The notes beneath the pieces were generated by a model. The model was given only the letters and a program-made list of their open reading frames with translations. It made no database searches and was not told where the DNA came from. A DNA stretch of 46,461 bases from Mesostigma viride (taxonomy: Eukaryota > Streptophyta > Mesostigmatophyceae > Mesostigmatales > Mesostigmataceae): contig RPFO01000268.1 in NCBI GenBank assembly GCA_009746045.1, positions 1 to 46,461 on the forward strand, given 5' to 3'. This document shows positions 23,601-35,500 of the stretch, in pieces. The position numbers and the translations under genes are program-made. Position 1 is the first letter of the stretch. Every line of letters starts with the position of its first letter.

Positions 23601-24452
23601 GGTGGCCTCGCGGTACGCTTCCGCCATCGCCTGGTGGGTAGCCAGGCGACGGGCGGCTTCCTCTTCATATTCTTGCCGCTTAGCGGCGAGCCGAAAAGCC
23701 GCCTCTCGGCGGACCTCTCGGTCCCGCTGCCGCGCTCGGCGTTCTTCATTTGCCACCAGCGCGGCCTGCTCGACGGCCAGGAGCGCTGGGGTAAGATTGA
23801 TCTCAGTCTCCCCATCGGGGAGACTGGCAGTGTCGGATACCTCATCGTCGGACATTGGTTGTCCGGCGATGGGTTCCACAGGTTTTCGCACCACCCGTGC
23901 GAGTTTAATACTCTCCATGTCCTTCTTCTTGCGAAGAAGGGACGCAGAGGGTCGCCCAAACGTTAGCTCAATGTGGTTATGTCCCTGGGCGAAAGGGACA
24001 TTAAGGTTTGATGTGGCGGGACGAAAGGTAATCGTCCCGTCCGGTGCCACCGAGGCCGTCTGACGGGGCATACGCTCCCGAAGAGATGGCAACGTGGGGC
24101 CGGACTGTGGAGCCTCAGTGGGGTTTACCACCGAGGTCTCCGCAGCCATGGCCGCGCCAGCCGTGGTTGCGGCTGGGGCGGCCGCCGGAGTCGAGGGTAA
24201 GCCGGTCTCCCCGGGGGGAGCCGTCTCGGCCTCCGGCCTCGCAGGGGAGGGGGGTAGGTCGGTCGGCTTTGCAGCCGCCGTCCCCTCGTCCTGGCAACCA
24301 TTGTGAGTCTTTTTGTTCTTTTTCTTTTTCTTGGAAATGGCCGCATCGCCAGCCGGCTTCTTGTTGTTGTCTCTGGGCATCCGCCGATCCTGCCCATCAT
24401 CATCCTCGTTGTAGGTAAGCTTCTTAGCGACATTCTTGTTCGTGATAGCCAT
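23520..24452 (-). CDS. Gag N-terminal segment of the copia-like element
   Basis: This starts at ATG (24450-24452), only 18 nt inside the 5' LTR, and encodes about 310 codons. The N-terminus is lysine-rich (SKKKKKNKK), followed by a Pro/Ala-rich low-complexity stretch and a long charged helix (EERRARQRDREVRREAAF, about residues 235-280). The last 25 codons (DGLCGQSRPGRAC...) are probably not used, because the sensible reading moves to the +1 frame near 23575. This could be programmed frameshifting, a small intron, or decay. No similarity to a named Gag is recognised. Confidence 0.6.
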   Translation of the reverse strand: MAITNKNVAKKLTYNEDDDGQDRRMPRDNNKKPAGDAAISKKKKKNKKTHNGCQDEGTAAAKPTDLPPSPARPEAETAPPGETGLPSTPAAAPAATTAGAAMAAETSVVNPTEAPQSGPTLPSLRERMPRQTASVAPDGTITFRPATSNLNVPFAQGHNHIELTFGRPSASLLRKKKDMESIKLARVVRKPVEPIAGQPMSDDEVSDTASLPDGETEINLTPALLAVEQAALVANEERRARQRDREVRREAAFRLAAKRQEYEEEAARRLATHQAMAEAYREATQRLRDYPNDGLCGQSRPGRACSVSTL

Positions 24453-24470
24453 GGTAGCAAATAAAATTCA

Positions 24471-24942
24471 AGTTAGAATGCGGTGGGATATATTGCTTGA
24501 GAACACTGAAGCGGTGAGCAATGAATTGCTTGGTTCATTAGAAAATAGGTTTACCCTTTATCAACGTTCCTCTCACCGGCTGCGCCGCCAGTGACCGTTG
24601 GGTGCAGACCGTTGGCCCGAGGCCACACGATGACAGGTAGCCGTCTAGTCACTGCATCGTGCGATCACAAATCAATGCACGCTGCAGTACGGTCCCTATC
24701 TAGGATACTCTAGTACCGTCCAATGACAGGACACTACGTATACTGGGTACTGACATCTGTCACGTACCTCAGTACCCGAAGTACCTATCTAGGGAAACGT
24801 ATGCGACTCGACTAGCATCCCTATCTGCATAGCCCACGTGGTATTTATATTCACATACCAACGTGGGTTTACAAGGCTTATTCATACGTTGTATTCACAA
24901 TGCCTTTGAGACTTAGTCTACAGCAAAGCATGGAGACTAACT
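24471..24942 (-). repeat. 5' LTR of the copia-like element
   Basis: 472 bp, near-identical to 17317-17789, with AGTTAG...CTAACT termini. Read on the minus strand, a TATAAATAC box lies at 24841-24849, about 95 bp into the LTR, next to a CACGTG hexamer. That orientation and position fit a promoter driving the minus-strand coding region. Confidence 0.93.
24841..24849 (-). promoter_or_regulatory. TATA-like box in the 5' LTR
   Basis: TATAAATAC on the minus strand, preceded further upstream by other LTR sequence and adjacent to CCACGTGG. This is the expected place for an LTR promoter transcribing toward the gag start at 24452. It is a motif match only. Confidence 0.4.
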
Positions 24943-27900
24943 GGTGTCATCATGGCTTGTCTACCTACATGGTTGGCATTTATGTAACCTGAATCCTCTC
25001 ATTAAAAAAATGATGAGGATTCAGGCTCCCATGGTGTCATCATGGCCCGTCCACGTACATGGATGTCAAAGAAAAAAAAATGATGAGGATTCAGGCTCCC
25101 ATGGTGTCATCATGGCCCGGTCTACGTACATGAATGGCATTTATGTAATTAATGATGAGGATTCAGGCTCCCATGGTGTCATCATTGCCCGTGTACGTAC
25201 ATGGATGGCATTTATGTATTTAATGATGAGGATTCAGGCTCCCATGGTGTCATCATGGCTTGTCTACCTACATGGTTGGCATTTATGTAACCTGAATCCT
25301 CTCATAAAAAAAATGAAGAGGATTCAGGCTCCATCGGTGTCATCATGGCTGGCCTACGTACATGGATGTCAAGGAATAGTAAATGATGAGGATTCAGGCT
25401 CCCATGGTGTCATCATGGTTTGTCTACGTACATGGTTGGCATTTATGTAATTAATGAGGAGGATTCAGGCTCCCATGGTGTCTCCATGGCTGGGCTACGT
25501 ACATGGATGTCAAGGAATAGTAAATGATGAGGATTCAGGCTCCCATGGTGTCATCATGGCTTGTCTACCTACATGGTTGGCATTTATGTAACCTGAATCC
25601 TCTCATAAAAAAAATGATGAGGATTCAGGCTCCCATGGTGTCATCATGGCCCGTCCACGTACATGGATGTCAAAGAAAAAAAAATGATGAGGATTCAGGC
25701 TCCCATGGTGTCATCATGGCCCGTCTACGTACATGAATGGCATTTATGTAATTAATGATGAGGATTCAGGCTCCCATGGTGTCATCATTGCCCGTGTACG
25801 TACATGGATGGCATTTATGTAATTAATGATGAGGATTCAGGCTCCCATGGTGTCATCATGGCCCGTCTACGTACATGGATGGCATTTATGTATTTAATGA
25901 TGAGGATTCAGGCTCCCATGGTGTCATCATGGCTTGTCTACCTACATGGTTGGCATTTATGTAACCTGAATCCTCTCATTAAAAAAATGAAGAGGATTCA
26001 GGCTCCATTGGTGTCATCATGGCTGGCCTACGTACATGGATGTCAAGGAATAGTAAATGATGAGGATTCAGGCTCCCATGGTGTCATCATGGTTTGTCTA
26101 CGTACATGGTTGGCATTTATGTAATTAATGAGGAGGATTCAGGCTCCCATGGTGTCTCCATGGCTGGGCTAGGTACATGGATGTCAAGGAATAGTAAATG
26201 ATGAGGATTCAGGCTCCCATGGTGTCATCATGGCCCGTGTACGTACATGGATGGCATGTATGTAATTAATGATGAGGATTCAGGCTCCCATGGTGTCATC
26301 ATGGCCCGTCTACGTACATGGATGTCAAAGAAAAAAAAATGATGAGGATTCAGGCTCCCATGGTGTCATCATGGCTGGCCTACGTACATGGATGTCTCAT
26401 AAAAAAAATGATGAGGACTCAGGCTCCCATGGTGTCATCATGGCGTGTCTACGTGTACACATGGATGTCAAAGAAAAAAAAATGATGAGGATTCAGGCTC
26501 CCATGGTTTCATCATGCATGGCCCGTCTACGTACATGGATGGCATGTATGTACTTAATGATGAGGATTCAGGCTCCCATGGTGTCATCATGGCCCGTGTA
26601 CGTACATGGATGGCAATTATGTAATTAATGATGAGGATTCAGGCTCCCATGGTGTCATCATTGCCCGTGTACGTACCTGGATGGCATTTATGTAATTAAT
26701 GATGAGGATTCAGGCTCCCATAGTGTCATCATGGCTGGCCTACGTACATGGATGGCATTTATGTAATTAATGATGAGGATTCAGGCTCCCATGGGGTCAC
26801 CATGGCCCGTCTACGTTCATGGTTGGCATTTATGTAATTAATGATGAGGATTCAGGCTCCCATGGTGTCATCATTGCCCGTGTACGTACATGAATGGCAT
26901 TTATGTAATTAATGATGAGGATTCAGGCTCCATTGGTGTCATTATGGCCCGTCTACGTGTTGTTGGCATGTATGAAATTAATGATGAGGATTCAGGCTCC
27001 CATAGTGTCATCATGGCTGGCCTACGTACATGGTTGGCATTTATGTAATTAATGATGAGGATTCAGGCTCCCATGGTGTAATCATTGCCCGTCTACGTGT
27101 TGTTGGCATGTATGAAATTAATGATGAGGATTCAGGCTCCATTGGTGTCATCATGGCTGGCCTACGTTCATGGTTGGCATTTATGTAATTAATGATGAGG
27201 ATTCAGGCTCCCATGGTGTAATCATTGCCCGTCTACGTGTTGTTGGCATGTATGAAATTAATGATGAGGATTCAGGCTCCCATAGTTTCATCATGGCTTG
27301 TCTACCTACATGGTTGGCATTTACGTAGTTAATGATGAGGATTCAGGCTCCCATGGTGTCATCATGGCTTGTCTACGTACATGGATGGCATTTCTGTAAT
27401 TAATGATGAGGATTCAGGCTCCCATGGTGTCATCATGGCTGGCCTACGTACATGAATGGCATTTATGTAATTAATGATGAGGATTCAGGCTCCCATAGTG
27501 TCATCATGGCTGGCCTACGTACATGGATGGCATTTATGTAATTAATGATGAGGATTCAGGCTCCCATGGGGTCACCATGGCCCGTCTACGTTCATGGTTG
27601 GCATTTATGTAATTAATGATGAGGATTCAGGCTCCCATGGTGTCATCATTGCCCGTGTACGTACATGAATGGCATTTATGTAATTAATGATGAGGATTCA
27701 GGCTCCCATGGTGTAATCATTGCCCGTCTACGTGTTGTTGGCATGTATGAAATTAATGATGAGGATTCAGGCTCCCATAGTGTCATCATGGCTGGCCTAC
27801 GTACATGGTTGGCATTTATGTAATTAATGATGAGGATTCAGGCTCCCATGGTGTAATCATTGCCCGTCTACGTGTTGTTGGCATGTATGAAATTAATGAT

Positions 27901-29350
27901 GAGGATTCAGGCTCCCATAGTGTCATCATGGCTGGCCTACGTACATGGTTGGCATTTATGTAATTAATGATGAGGATTCAGGCTCCCATGGTGTAATCAT
28001 TGCCCGTCTACGTGTTGTTGGCATGTATGAAATTAATGATGAGGATTCAGGCTCCCATAGTTTCATCATGGCTTGTCTACCTACATGGTTTGCATTTACG
28101 TAATTAATGATGAGGATTCAGGCTCCCATGGTGTCATCATGGCTTGTCTACGTACATGGATGGCATTTATGTAATTAATGATGAGGATTCAGGCTCCCAT
28201 GGTGTCATCATGGCTGGCCTACGTACATGAATGGCATTTATGTAATTAATGATGAGGATTCAGGCTCCCATGGTGTCATCATGGCCCGTCTACGTACATG
28301 GATGGCATTTATGTAAATAATGATGAGGATTCAGGCTCCCATGGTGTCATCATTGCCCGTGTACGTACATGGATGGCATTTATGTAATCAATGATGAGGA
28401 TTCAGGCTCCCATGGGGTCACCATGGCCCGTCTACGTACATGGATGGCATTTATGTAATTAATGATGAGGATTCAGGCTCCCATGGTGTCATCATTGCCC
28501 GTGTACGTACATGAATGGCATTTATGTAATTAATGATGAGGATTCAGGCTCCATTGGTGTCATCATGGCTGGCCTACGTGTACACATGGATGTCAAAGAA
28601 AAAAAAATCATGAGGATTCAGGCTCCCATGGTGTCATCATGGCCCGTCTACGTACATGGTTGGCATTTATGTAATTAATGATGAGGATTCAGGCTCCCAT
28701 GGTGTCATCATTGCCCGTGTACGTACATGGATGGCATTTATGTATATAATGATGAGGATTCAGGCTCCCATGGTGTAATCATTGCCCGTCTACGTGTTGT
28801 TGGCATGTATGAAATTAATGATGAGGATTCAGGCTCCCATAGTTTCATCATGGCTTGTCTACCTACATGGTTGGCATTTATGTAATTAATGATGAGGATT
28901 CAGGCTCCCATGGTGTCATCATGGCTTGTCTACGTACATGGATGGCATTTATGTAATTAATGATGAGGATTCAGGCTCCCATGGTGTCATCATGGCTGGC
29001 CTACGTACATGAATGGCATTTATGTAATTAATGATGAGGATTCAGGCTCCCATGGTGTCATCATGGCCCGTCTACGTACATGGATGGCATTTATGTAAAT
29101 AATGATGAGGATTCAGGCTCCCATGGTGTCATCATTGCCCGTGTACGTACATGGATGGCATTTATGTAATCAATGATGAGGATTCAGGCTCCCATGGGGT
29201 CACCATGGCCCGTCTGCGTACATGGATGGCATTTATGTAATTAATGATGAGGATTCAGGCTCCCATGGTGTCATCATTGCCCGTGTACGTACATGAATGG
29301 CATTTATGTAATTAATGATGAGGATTCAGGCTCCCATGGTGTCATCATGG
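24943..29350 (+). repeat. Satellite array, plus orientation
   Basis: Continuation of the inverted array after the copia-like insertion, about 60 monomers. From about 26500 onward the TAATTACATAAATG spacer type dominates. Alternating monomers with GTGTTGTTGGCATG form two- to four-monomer higher-order units (for example 26940-27280 and 27700-28040). Several blocks are reverse-complement counterparts of blocks at about 7300-9600. Plus-strand frames such as 24944-25450 are repeat artefacts. Confidence 0.97.
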
Positions 29351-30178
29351 TGTCAAAATATTCTATAGAATGTGTTGACCAGATTCCTATTTATACTTCC
29401 AATCACCTATATATTTTGCAGGTGTCGGAGTAGAGTTCCGGTCTTATGAAGCTTCCTCTTGGTGAACAAAATGAGGCGATTTCAATGATATAATTCGCGT
29501 CTTTATTGTCCCAATATCCCGGCTAGCGGCCCTTGTACAAGGCCAGCTGCCATGGCTGCTCAAGTAGTGCTTAACATTAAGGAGCAAGAGGTCACAGCTA
29601 TATGCTACGTTGCGCACAAAGCACAAGTCACGAAACAAGCAATATCCGCCGTTAGATGTCTGGCGGCGCACTGCTGAACATCGGATGCATAGAGCACATG
29701 CATAACAGGCATGCACAAGCTAAAGGACCAAGGTTGCAGCGCCGGCGCCACTATACTCTACCATGTATATCTGATTTCTTTCTAGTGGCGCGGCTCATGC
29801 TGCTCGGCTCAACTTAGGTGTAAGAATTACAAGTGCAATCGGCGCGGCGCGACGCCAGGACTAAACGCCACAATGGTACGCATGGGAAAAATGTCAAAGT
29901 ACCCATGCGGTGCATCAAGACTCAGTAGAAGAAAAGTGGTACGACTGTCGGACGTCACAGCTAGTCCATCATATCGTCCGTGTAACAAAGTAGAAAATAT
30001 TCCGTGCGGTTAAGTACAACAACATGCCCCAAGCCTAAACTATTAATTCAAGTGTGCCATAAATTAGGCGTACGATGGGTGCAATTAAGTAGCGATGCAA
30101 CCCAACCGTCGGCTGAAAAATAATTGGTCACACTTAATCCAGCTAGCTATTCGGGCATAAGTGTCTATACCGCTGACA
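29351..30178 (-). repeat. 3' LTR of Gag-only element 1
   Basis: 828 bp, TGTCA...TGACA, matching 31723-32550 without a difference that I can see. On the minus strand TATAAATAG lies at 29387-29395, close to the LTR end, implying a short R-U5. A 90-codon frame inside the LTR (29444-29716) has no recognisable domain and I do not call it. Confidence 0.93.
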
Positions 30179-30195
30179 CACCCCCGTGCCAGGAT
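30179..30195 (-). promoter_or_regulatory. Polypurine-like tract of element 1
   Basis: Read on the minus strand, GGCACGGGGGTG sits directly before the 3' LTR, the place where plus-strand DNA synthesis is primed in LTR elements. It is G-rich but short. Confidence 0.45.
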
Positions 30196-30345
30196 AGCTC
30201 AGCACAACAGGTATACATGTAATACATGTCTCAGGTACAGTGGGTCCAGCTGGATTGTCCTGCGGTAAATCACCCCCGTGCTGTATACACAAACATGTTG
30301 TCAAACAAGTCGTTTCCTGTAGCCACCCAGGTGGGGTATAATGAC

Positions 30346-31293
30346 TCAGAGAACGGTCGCCAGGTTGTCTCCTCCCGTGTCGCCGCTGGTGGTGTGGAAC
30401 ACAAACCCAGGTGGCACAGGGTCTGGCTCCTGTGTTGCGTGTGCTCGCTCCTTGGGTCGTAGGGATGGGGTCTTTCGCCAGCACTCGTCCTCGAGGTGAC
30501 CGGGTCGCCGACAGAACTTGCAGCGCTTGCCCTTCTTCTCAGACTCAGCCCCTGTGGCGTAGGCTTGGCCTGGAGTTGTTGCAGCGGAGTCCTGCGGCTT
30601 GCTTGTGTTGGTGGTCTTGGCCCCAGGTCGAGGAATCTGATCGCTGGAAACCAGCATGTCGTAGATCTCCAGGAGCAGCTTGTGGATCTGCTCCAGGGTC
30701 ATCCCCGGCAGGCGGCGGGCGGCCATGGCTGCACGGAACGCAGGCGGTAGTCCATTGATCATGCAATCGCGCCACTCGTTCCAGTCCATTGCCTCGCCCG
30801 CGTCCTCCAAGTCCTGCCGGAGGAACTTGCCACGTTGCCAGTACTGGTTGCAGGTCTCGCTCGACACTTGCAGGGAAATACGTTGGATCTCGCTCTTCTT
30901 GGCCAGTCGGTAGCTCTCGGTTTGGTAGGGCTGCCTCACCTCCGCCTGGAGTGCCTTAAACACGGAGCTGGCACGTCGGTCAGTAACCAATCGCGCCACG
31001 CGTGCCCCTCGGCCCTTCATAAGGCTGATGATGGGTGTGAGCAGCGTTTTCTCGGCAGAAATCACATCAGGGTCGTTCATGTCGGCTGTGCCGTCGATGA
31101 CGTCCTTGACATTGTATGCCTCGCACCCGGTAAGTAGCATATCCTCGAACTCGCGCCAGGTGGCGTAGTCTTCAAAAGGATCGAAGCGCGTCATGCTGCG
31201 GAAGTATTTTACAACCTCCTTAGCGCCCTTCGTTCTTGGGAGCTCATCGCGTGAAGGTGGGGTATTGGACGCACCACCACTGCGTGTGTTCAT
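30346..31293 (-). CDS. Gag protein with CCHC zinc knuckle, element 1
   Basis: ATG at 31293 gives 315 residues; the frame is open further upstream to 31443. A copia-type Gag region begins near residue 40 (RFDPFEDYATWREFEDML) and continues as helices to about residue 230. A zinc knuckle CKFCRRPGHLEDEC fits C-X2-C-X4-H-X4-C and would bind the RNA genome. The tail ERAHATQEPDPVPPGFVF is matched in element 2. Shortly after, at the point where a copia polyprotein would enter protease, the frame ends. It should assemble particles in the cytoplasm. The open upstream frame overlaps the small ORF by 70 nt, so a frameshift fusion is possible. Confidence 0.88.
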   Translation of the reverse strand: MNTRSGGASNTPPSRDELPRTKGAKEVVKYFRSMTRFDPFEDYATWREFEDMLLTGCEAYNVKDVIDGTADMNDPDVISAEKTLLTPIISLMKGRGARVARLVTDRRASSVFKALQAEVRQPYQTESYRLAKKSEIQRISLQVSSETCNQYWQRGKFLRQDLEDAGEAMDWNEWRDCMINGLPPAFRAAMAARRLPGMTLEQIHKLLLEIYDMLVSSDQIPRPGAKTTNTSKPQDSAATTPGQAYATGAESEKKGKRCKFCRRPGHLEDECWRKTPSLRPKERAHATQEPDPVPPGFVFHTTSGDTGGDNLATVL

Positions 31294-31373
31294 GGTGTAC
31301 AAGAGGTAAAACAGGCGCTCCTCGCGCGGAAAGAAAGACTCGCAGCGGTGAAATAAAATGCGCCTTGGAAAGC

Positions 31374-31610
31374 TCACTCGAAAACAATGCCCTTTTCTTC
31401 CTTTAGATGCTTCAAATAGCTCAGTAACAAGGTGTTTAGCCACAGATAGTCAATTGGGCAATCTGGGTTGGTTTCTCTGATGCCCTTTATGATCTCTTCT
31501 GTCCACTGCTGCGCCTTAGCAGGGTTGATAAACGCTGATATTTTCCGCCCCTGAAATTCAATAGTTACTGTGGCAAAATCTGGCTGATCAGGCCCCTCCT
31601 CTGTGCTCAT
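31374..31610 (-). CDS. Small conserved ORF upstream of gag, element 1
   Basis: 78 residues from an ATG, about 100 bp inside the 5' LTR. The pattern ATVTIEFQGRKISAFI followed by EEIIKGI has a counterpart in the small ORF of element 2 (ATITITYLDDTFTFEI then EEIFTIGL). That suggests a real, shared small beta-then-helix protein. It is acidic at the N-terminus and ends in a helical, charged tail. I do not recognise a family and assign no function. It overlaps the upstream extension of the gag frame in another frame. Confidence 0.55.
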   Translation of the reverse strand: MSTEEGPDQPDFATVTIEFQGRKISAFINPAKAQQWTEEIIKGIRETNPDCPIDYLWLNTLLLSYLKHLKEEKGIVFE

Positions 31611-31708
31611 CAGTACCCTTGAAAAAGTAGGCTGGACAACTGGGCGTTTTTCTCCTTATAGGCGCTTCTTGTAGACGTTTCGTGGCTTGTGAAGGCGATT
31701 CGGAACTT

Positions 31709-31722
31709 GGCTTACGATACCA
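31709..31722 (-). promoter_or_regulatory. Primer-binding site of element 1
   Basis: Directly inside the 5' LTR on the minus strand lies TGGTATCGTAAGCC. The leading TGGTATC is typical of sites pairing with a tRNA 3' end, as in the initiator-Met type of many copia/gypsy elements. The remainder is not a full match to the common initiator form. Confidence 0.6.
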
Positions 31723-32550
31723 TGTCAAAATATTCTATAGAATGTGTTGACCAGATTCCTATTTATACTTCCAATCACCTATATATTTTGCAGGTGTCGG
31801 AGTAGAGTTCCGGTCTTATGAAGCTTCCTCTTGGTGAACAAAATGAGGCGATTTCAATGATATAATTCGCGTCTTTATTGTCCCAATATCCCGGCTAGCG
31901 GCCCTTGTACAAGGCCAGCTGCCATGGCTGCTCAAGTAGTGCTTAACATTAAGGAGCAAGAGGTCACAGCTATATGCTACGTTGCGCACAAAGCACAAGT
32001 CACGAAACAAGCAATATCCGCCGTTAGATGTCTGGCGGCGCACTGCTGAACATCGGATGCATAGAGCACATGCATAACAGGCATGCACAAGCTAAAGGAC
32101 CAAGGTTGCAGCGCCGGCGCCACTATACTCTACCATGTATATCTGATTTCTTTCTAGTGGCGCGGCTCATGCTGCTCGGCTCAACTTAGGTGTAAGAATT
32201 ACAAGTGCAATCGGCGCGGCGCGACGCCAGGACTAAACGCCACAATGGTACGCATGGGAAAAATGTCAAAGTACCCATGCGGTGCATCAAGACTCAGTAG
32301 AAGAAAAGTGGTACGACTGTCGGACGTCACAGCTAGTCCATCATATCGTCCGTGTAACAAAGTAGAAAATATTCCGTGCGGTTAAGTACAACAACATGCC
32401 CCAAGCCTAAACTATTAATTCAAGTGTGCCATAAATTAGGCGTACGATGGGTGCAATTAAGTAGCGATGCAACCCAACCGTCGGCTGAAAAATAATTGGT
32501 CACACTTAATCCAGCTAGCTATTCGGGCATAAGTGTCTATACCGCTGACA
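31723..32550 (-). repeat. 5' LTR of Gag-only element 1
   Basis: 828 bp, same length and apparently same sequence as 29351-30178. It begins TGTCA and ends TGACA. The minus-strand TATAAATAG box near its inner end should start the element transcript. Confidence 0.93.
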
Positions 32551-35500
32551 CATGGCTTGTCTACGTACATGGATGGCATTTATGTAATTAATGATGAGGA
32601 TTCAGGCTCCCATGGTGTCATCATGGCCCGTCTACGTACATGAATGGCATTTATGTAATTAATGATGAGGATTCAGGCTCCCATGGTGTCATCATGGCCC
32701 GTCTACGTACATGGATGGCATTTATGTAAATAATGATGAGGATTCAGGCTCCCATGGTGTCATCATTGCCCGTGTACGTACATGGATGGCATTTATGTAA
32801 TCAATGATGAGGATTCAGGCTCCCATGGGGTCACCATGGCCCGTCTACGTACATGGATGGCATTTATGTAATTAATGATGAGGATTCAGGCTCCCATGGT
32901 GTCATCATTGCCCGTGTACGTACATGAATGGCATTTATGTAATTAATGATGAGGATTCAGGCTCCATTCGTGTCATCATGGCCCGTCTACGTACATGGAT
33001 GGCAATTATGTAATTAATGATGAGGATTCAGGCTCCCATGGTGTCATCATTGCCCGTGTACGTACCTGGATGGCATTTATGTAATTAATGATGAGGATTC
33101 AGGCTCCCATAGTGTCATCATGGCTGGCCTACGTACATGGATGGCATTTATGTAATTAATGATGAGGATTCAGGCTCCCATGGGGTCACCATGGCCCGTC
33201 TACGTTCATGGTTGGCATTTATGTAATTAATGATGAGGATTCAGGCTCCCATGGTGTCATCATTGCCCGTGTACGTACATGAATGGCATTTATGTAATTA
33301 ATGATGAGGATTCAGGCTCCATTGGTGTCATTATGGCCCGTCTATGTGTTGTTGGCATGTATGAAATTAATGATGAGGATTCAGGCTCCCATAGTGTCAT
33401 CATGGCTGGCCTACGTACATGGTTGGCATTTATGTAATTAATGATGAGGATTCAGGCTCCCATGGTGTAATCATTGCCCGTCTACGTGTTGTTGGCATGT
33501 ATGAAATTAATGATGAGGATTCAGGCTCCCATAGTGTCATCATGGCTGGCCTACGTACATGGTTGGCATTTATGTAATTAATGATGAGGATTCAGGCTCC
33601 CATGGTGTAATCATTGCCCGTCTACGTGTTGTTGGCATGTATGAAATTAATGATGAGGATTCAGGCTCCCATAGTTTCATCATGGCTTGTCTACCTACAT
33701 GGTTGGCATTTACGTAATTAATGATGAGGATTCAGGCTCCCATGGTGTCATCATGGCTTGTCTACGTACATGGATGGCATTTATGTAATTAATGATGAGG
33801 ATTCAGGCTCCCATGGTGTCATCATGGCTGGCCTACGTACATGAATGGCATTTATGTAATTAATGATGAGGATTCAGGCTCCCATGGTGTCATCATGGCC
33901 CGTCTACGTACATGGATGGCATTTATGTAAATAATGATGAGGATTCAGGCTCCCATGGTGTCATCATTGCCCGTGTACGTACATGGATGGCATTTATGTA
34001 ATCAATGATGAGGATTCAGGCTCCCATGGGGTCACCATGGCCCGTCTACGTACATGGATGGCATTTATGTAATTAATGATGAGGATTCAGGCTCCCATGG
34101 TGTCATCATTGCCCGTGTACGTACATGAATGGCATTTATGTAATTAATGATGAGGATTCAGGCTCCATTGGTGTCATCATGGCTGGCCTACGTGTACACA
34201 TGGATGTCAAAGAAAAAAAATCATGAGGATTCAGGCTCCCATGGTGTCATCATGGCCCGTCTACGTACATGGTTGGCATTTATGTAATTAATGATGAGGA
34301 TTCAGGCTCCCATGGTGTCATCATTGCCCGTGTACGTACATGGATGGCATTTATGTATATAATGATGAGGATTCAGGCTCCCATGGTGTCATCATAGCCC
34401 GTGTACGTACATGGATGGCATTTATGTAATTAATGATGAGGATTCAGGCTCCCATGGTGTCATCATGGCCCGTCTACGTACATGGATGGCATGTATGTAA
34501 TTAATGAGGAGGATTCAGGCTCCCATGGTGTCATCATGGCTGGCCTACGTACATGGATGGCATGTATGTAATTAATGAAGAGGATTCAGGCTCCATTGGT
34601 GTCATCATGGCTGGCCTACGTGTACACATGGATGTCAAAGAAAAAAAAATGATGAGGATTCAGGCTCCCATGGTTTCATCATGCATGGCCCGTCTACGTA
34701 CATGGATGGCATGTATGTACTTAATGATGAGGATTCAGGCTCCCATGGTGTCATCATGGCGTGTCTACGTACATGGATGGCAATTATGTAATTAATGATG
34801 AGGATTCAGGCTCCCATGGTGTCATCATTGCCCGTGTACGTACATGAATGGCATTTATGTAATTAATGATGAGGATTCAGGCTCCATTGGTGTCATCATG
34901 GCCCGTCTACGTACATGGATGTCAAGGAATAGTAAATGATGAGGATTCAGGCTCCCATGGTGTCATCATGGCCCGTCTACGTACATGGATGGCGATTTTG
35001 TAATTAATGATGAGGATTTAGGCTCCCATGGTGTCATCATGGCCCGTCTACGTGTTGTTGGCATGTATGGAATTTATGATGAGGATTCAGGCTCCCATGG
35101 TGTCATCATGGCTTGTCTACCTACATGGTTGGCATTTATGTAACCTGAATCCTCTCATAAAAAAAATGAAGAGGATTCAGGCTCCATTGGTGTCATCATG
35201 GCTGGCCTACGTACATGGATGTCAAGGAATAGTAAATGATGAGGATTCAGGCTCCCATGGTGTCATCATGGCTTGTCTACGTACATGGATGGCATGTATG
35301 TAATTAATGATGAGGATTCAGGCTCCATTGGTGTCATCATGGCTGGCCTACGTATGTACATGGATGGCATTTATGTAAATAATGATGAGGATTCAGGCTC
35401 CCATGGTGTCATCATTGCCCGTGTACGTATATGGTTGGCATTTATGTAATTAATGAAGAGGATTTAGGCTCCATTGGTGTCATCATGGCCCGTCTACGTA

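Larger units (their letters stand above)
17317..24942 (-). mobile_element. Copia-like LTR retrotransposon, near full length
   Basis: Two LTRs of 472-473 bp bound a 6.7-kb interior, and a 5-bp duplication GGTGT flanks them (17312-17316 and 24943-24947). The element landed inside a satellite monomer. Coding is on the minus strand in the order Gag N-part, Gag C-part with zinc knuckle, integrase, retropepsin-like domain, reverse transcriptase, RNase H. By eye the LTRs differ at only about four positions, so insertion is recent. Reading frames change three times along the coding region. No CCA-type primer-binding site is seen next to the 5' LTR. Confidence 0.93.
29351..32550 (-). mobile_element. 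Gag-only LTR retrotransposon (TR-GAG type), element 1
   Basis: Two 828-bp LTRs (29351-30178 and 31723-32550) have TGTCA...TGACA ends and bracket a 1.5-kb interior. The target duplication CATGG lies just before 29351 and at 32551-32555, within the satellite core. The minus-strand interior holds a primer-binding site beginning TGGTATC, a 78-residue ORF, a Gag ORF with zinc knuckle, and a G-rich tract next to the 3' LTR. There is no protease, integrase or RT, so it must rely on enzymes from another element. The LTRs appear identical by eye, indicating recent insertion. Confidence 0.93.

Noticed and set aside
29444-29716. 90-codon frame inside the LTR of element 1
   Set aside because: It is present in both LTRs simply because the LTRs are identical; no domain, no expected role for an LTR-coded protein.
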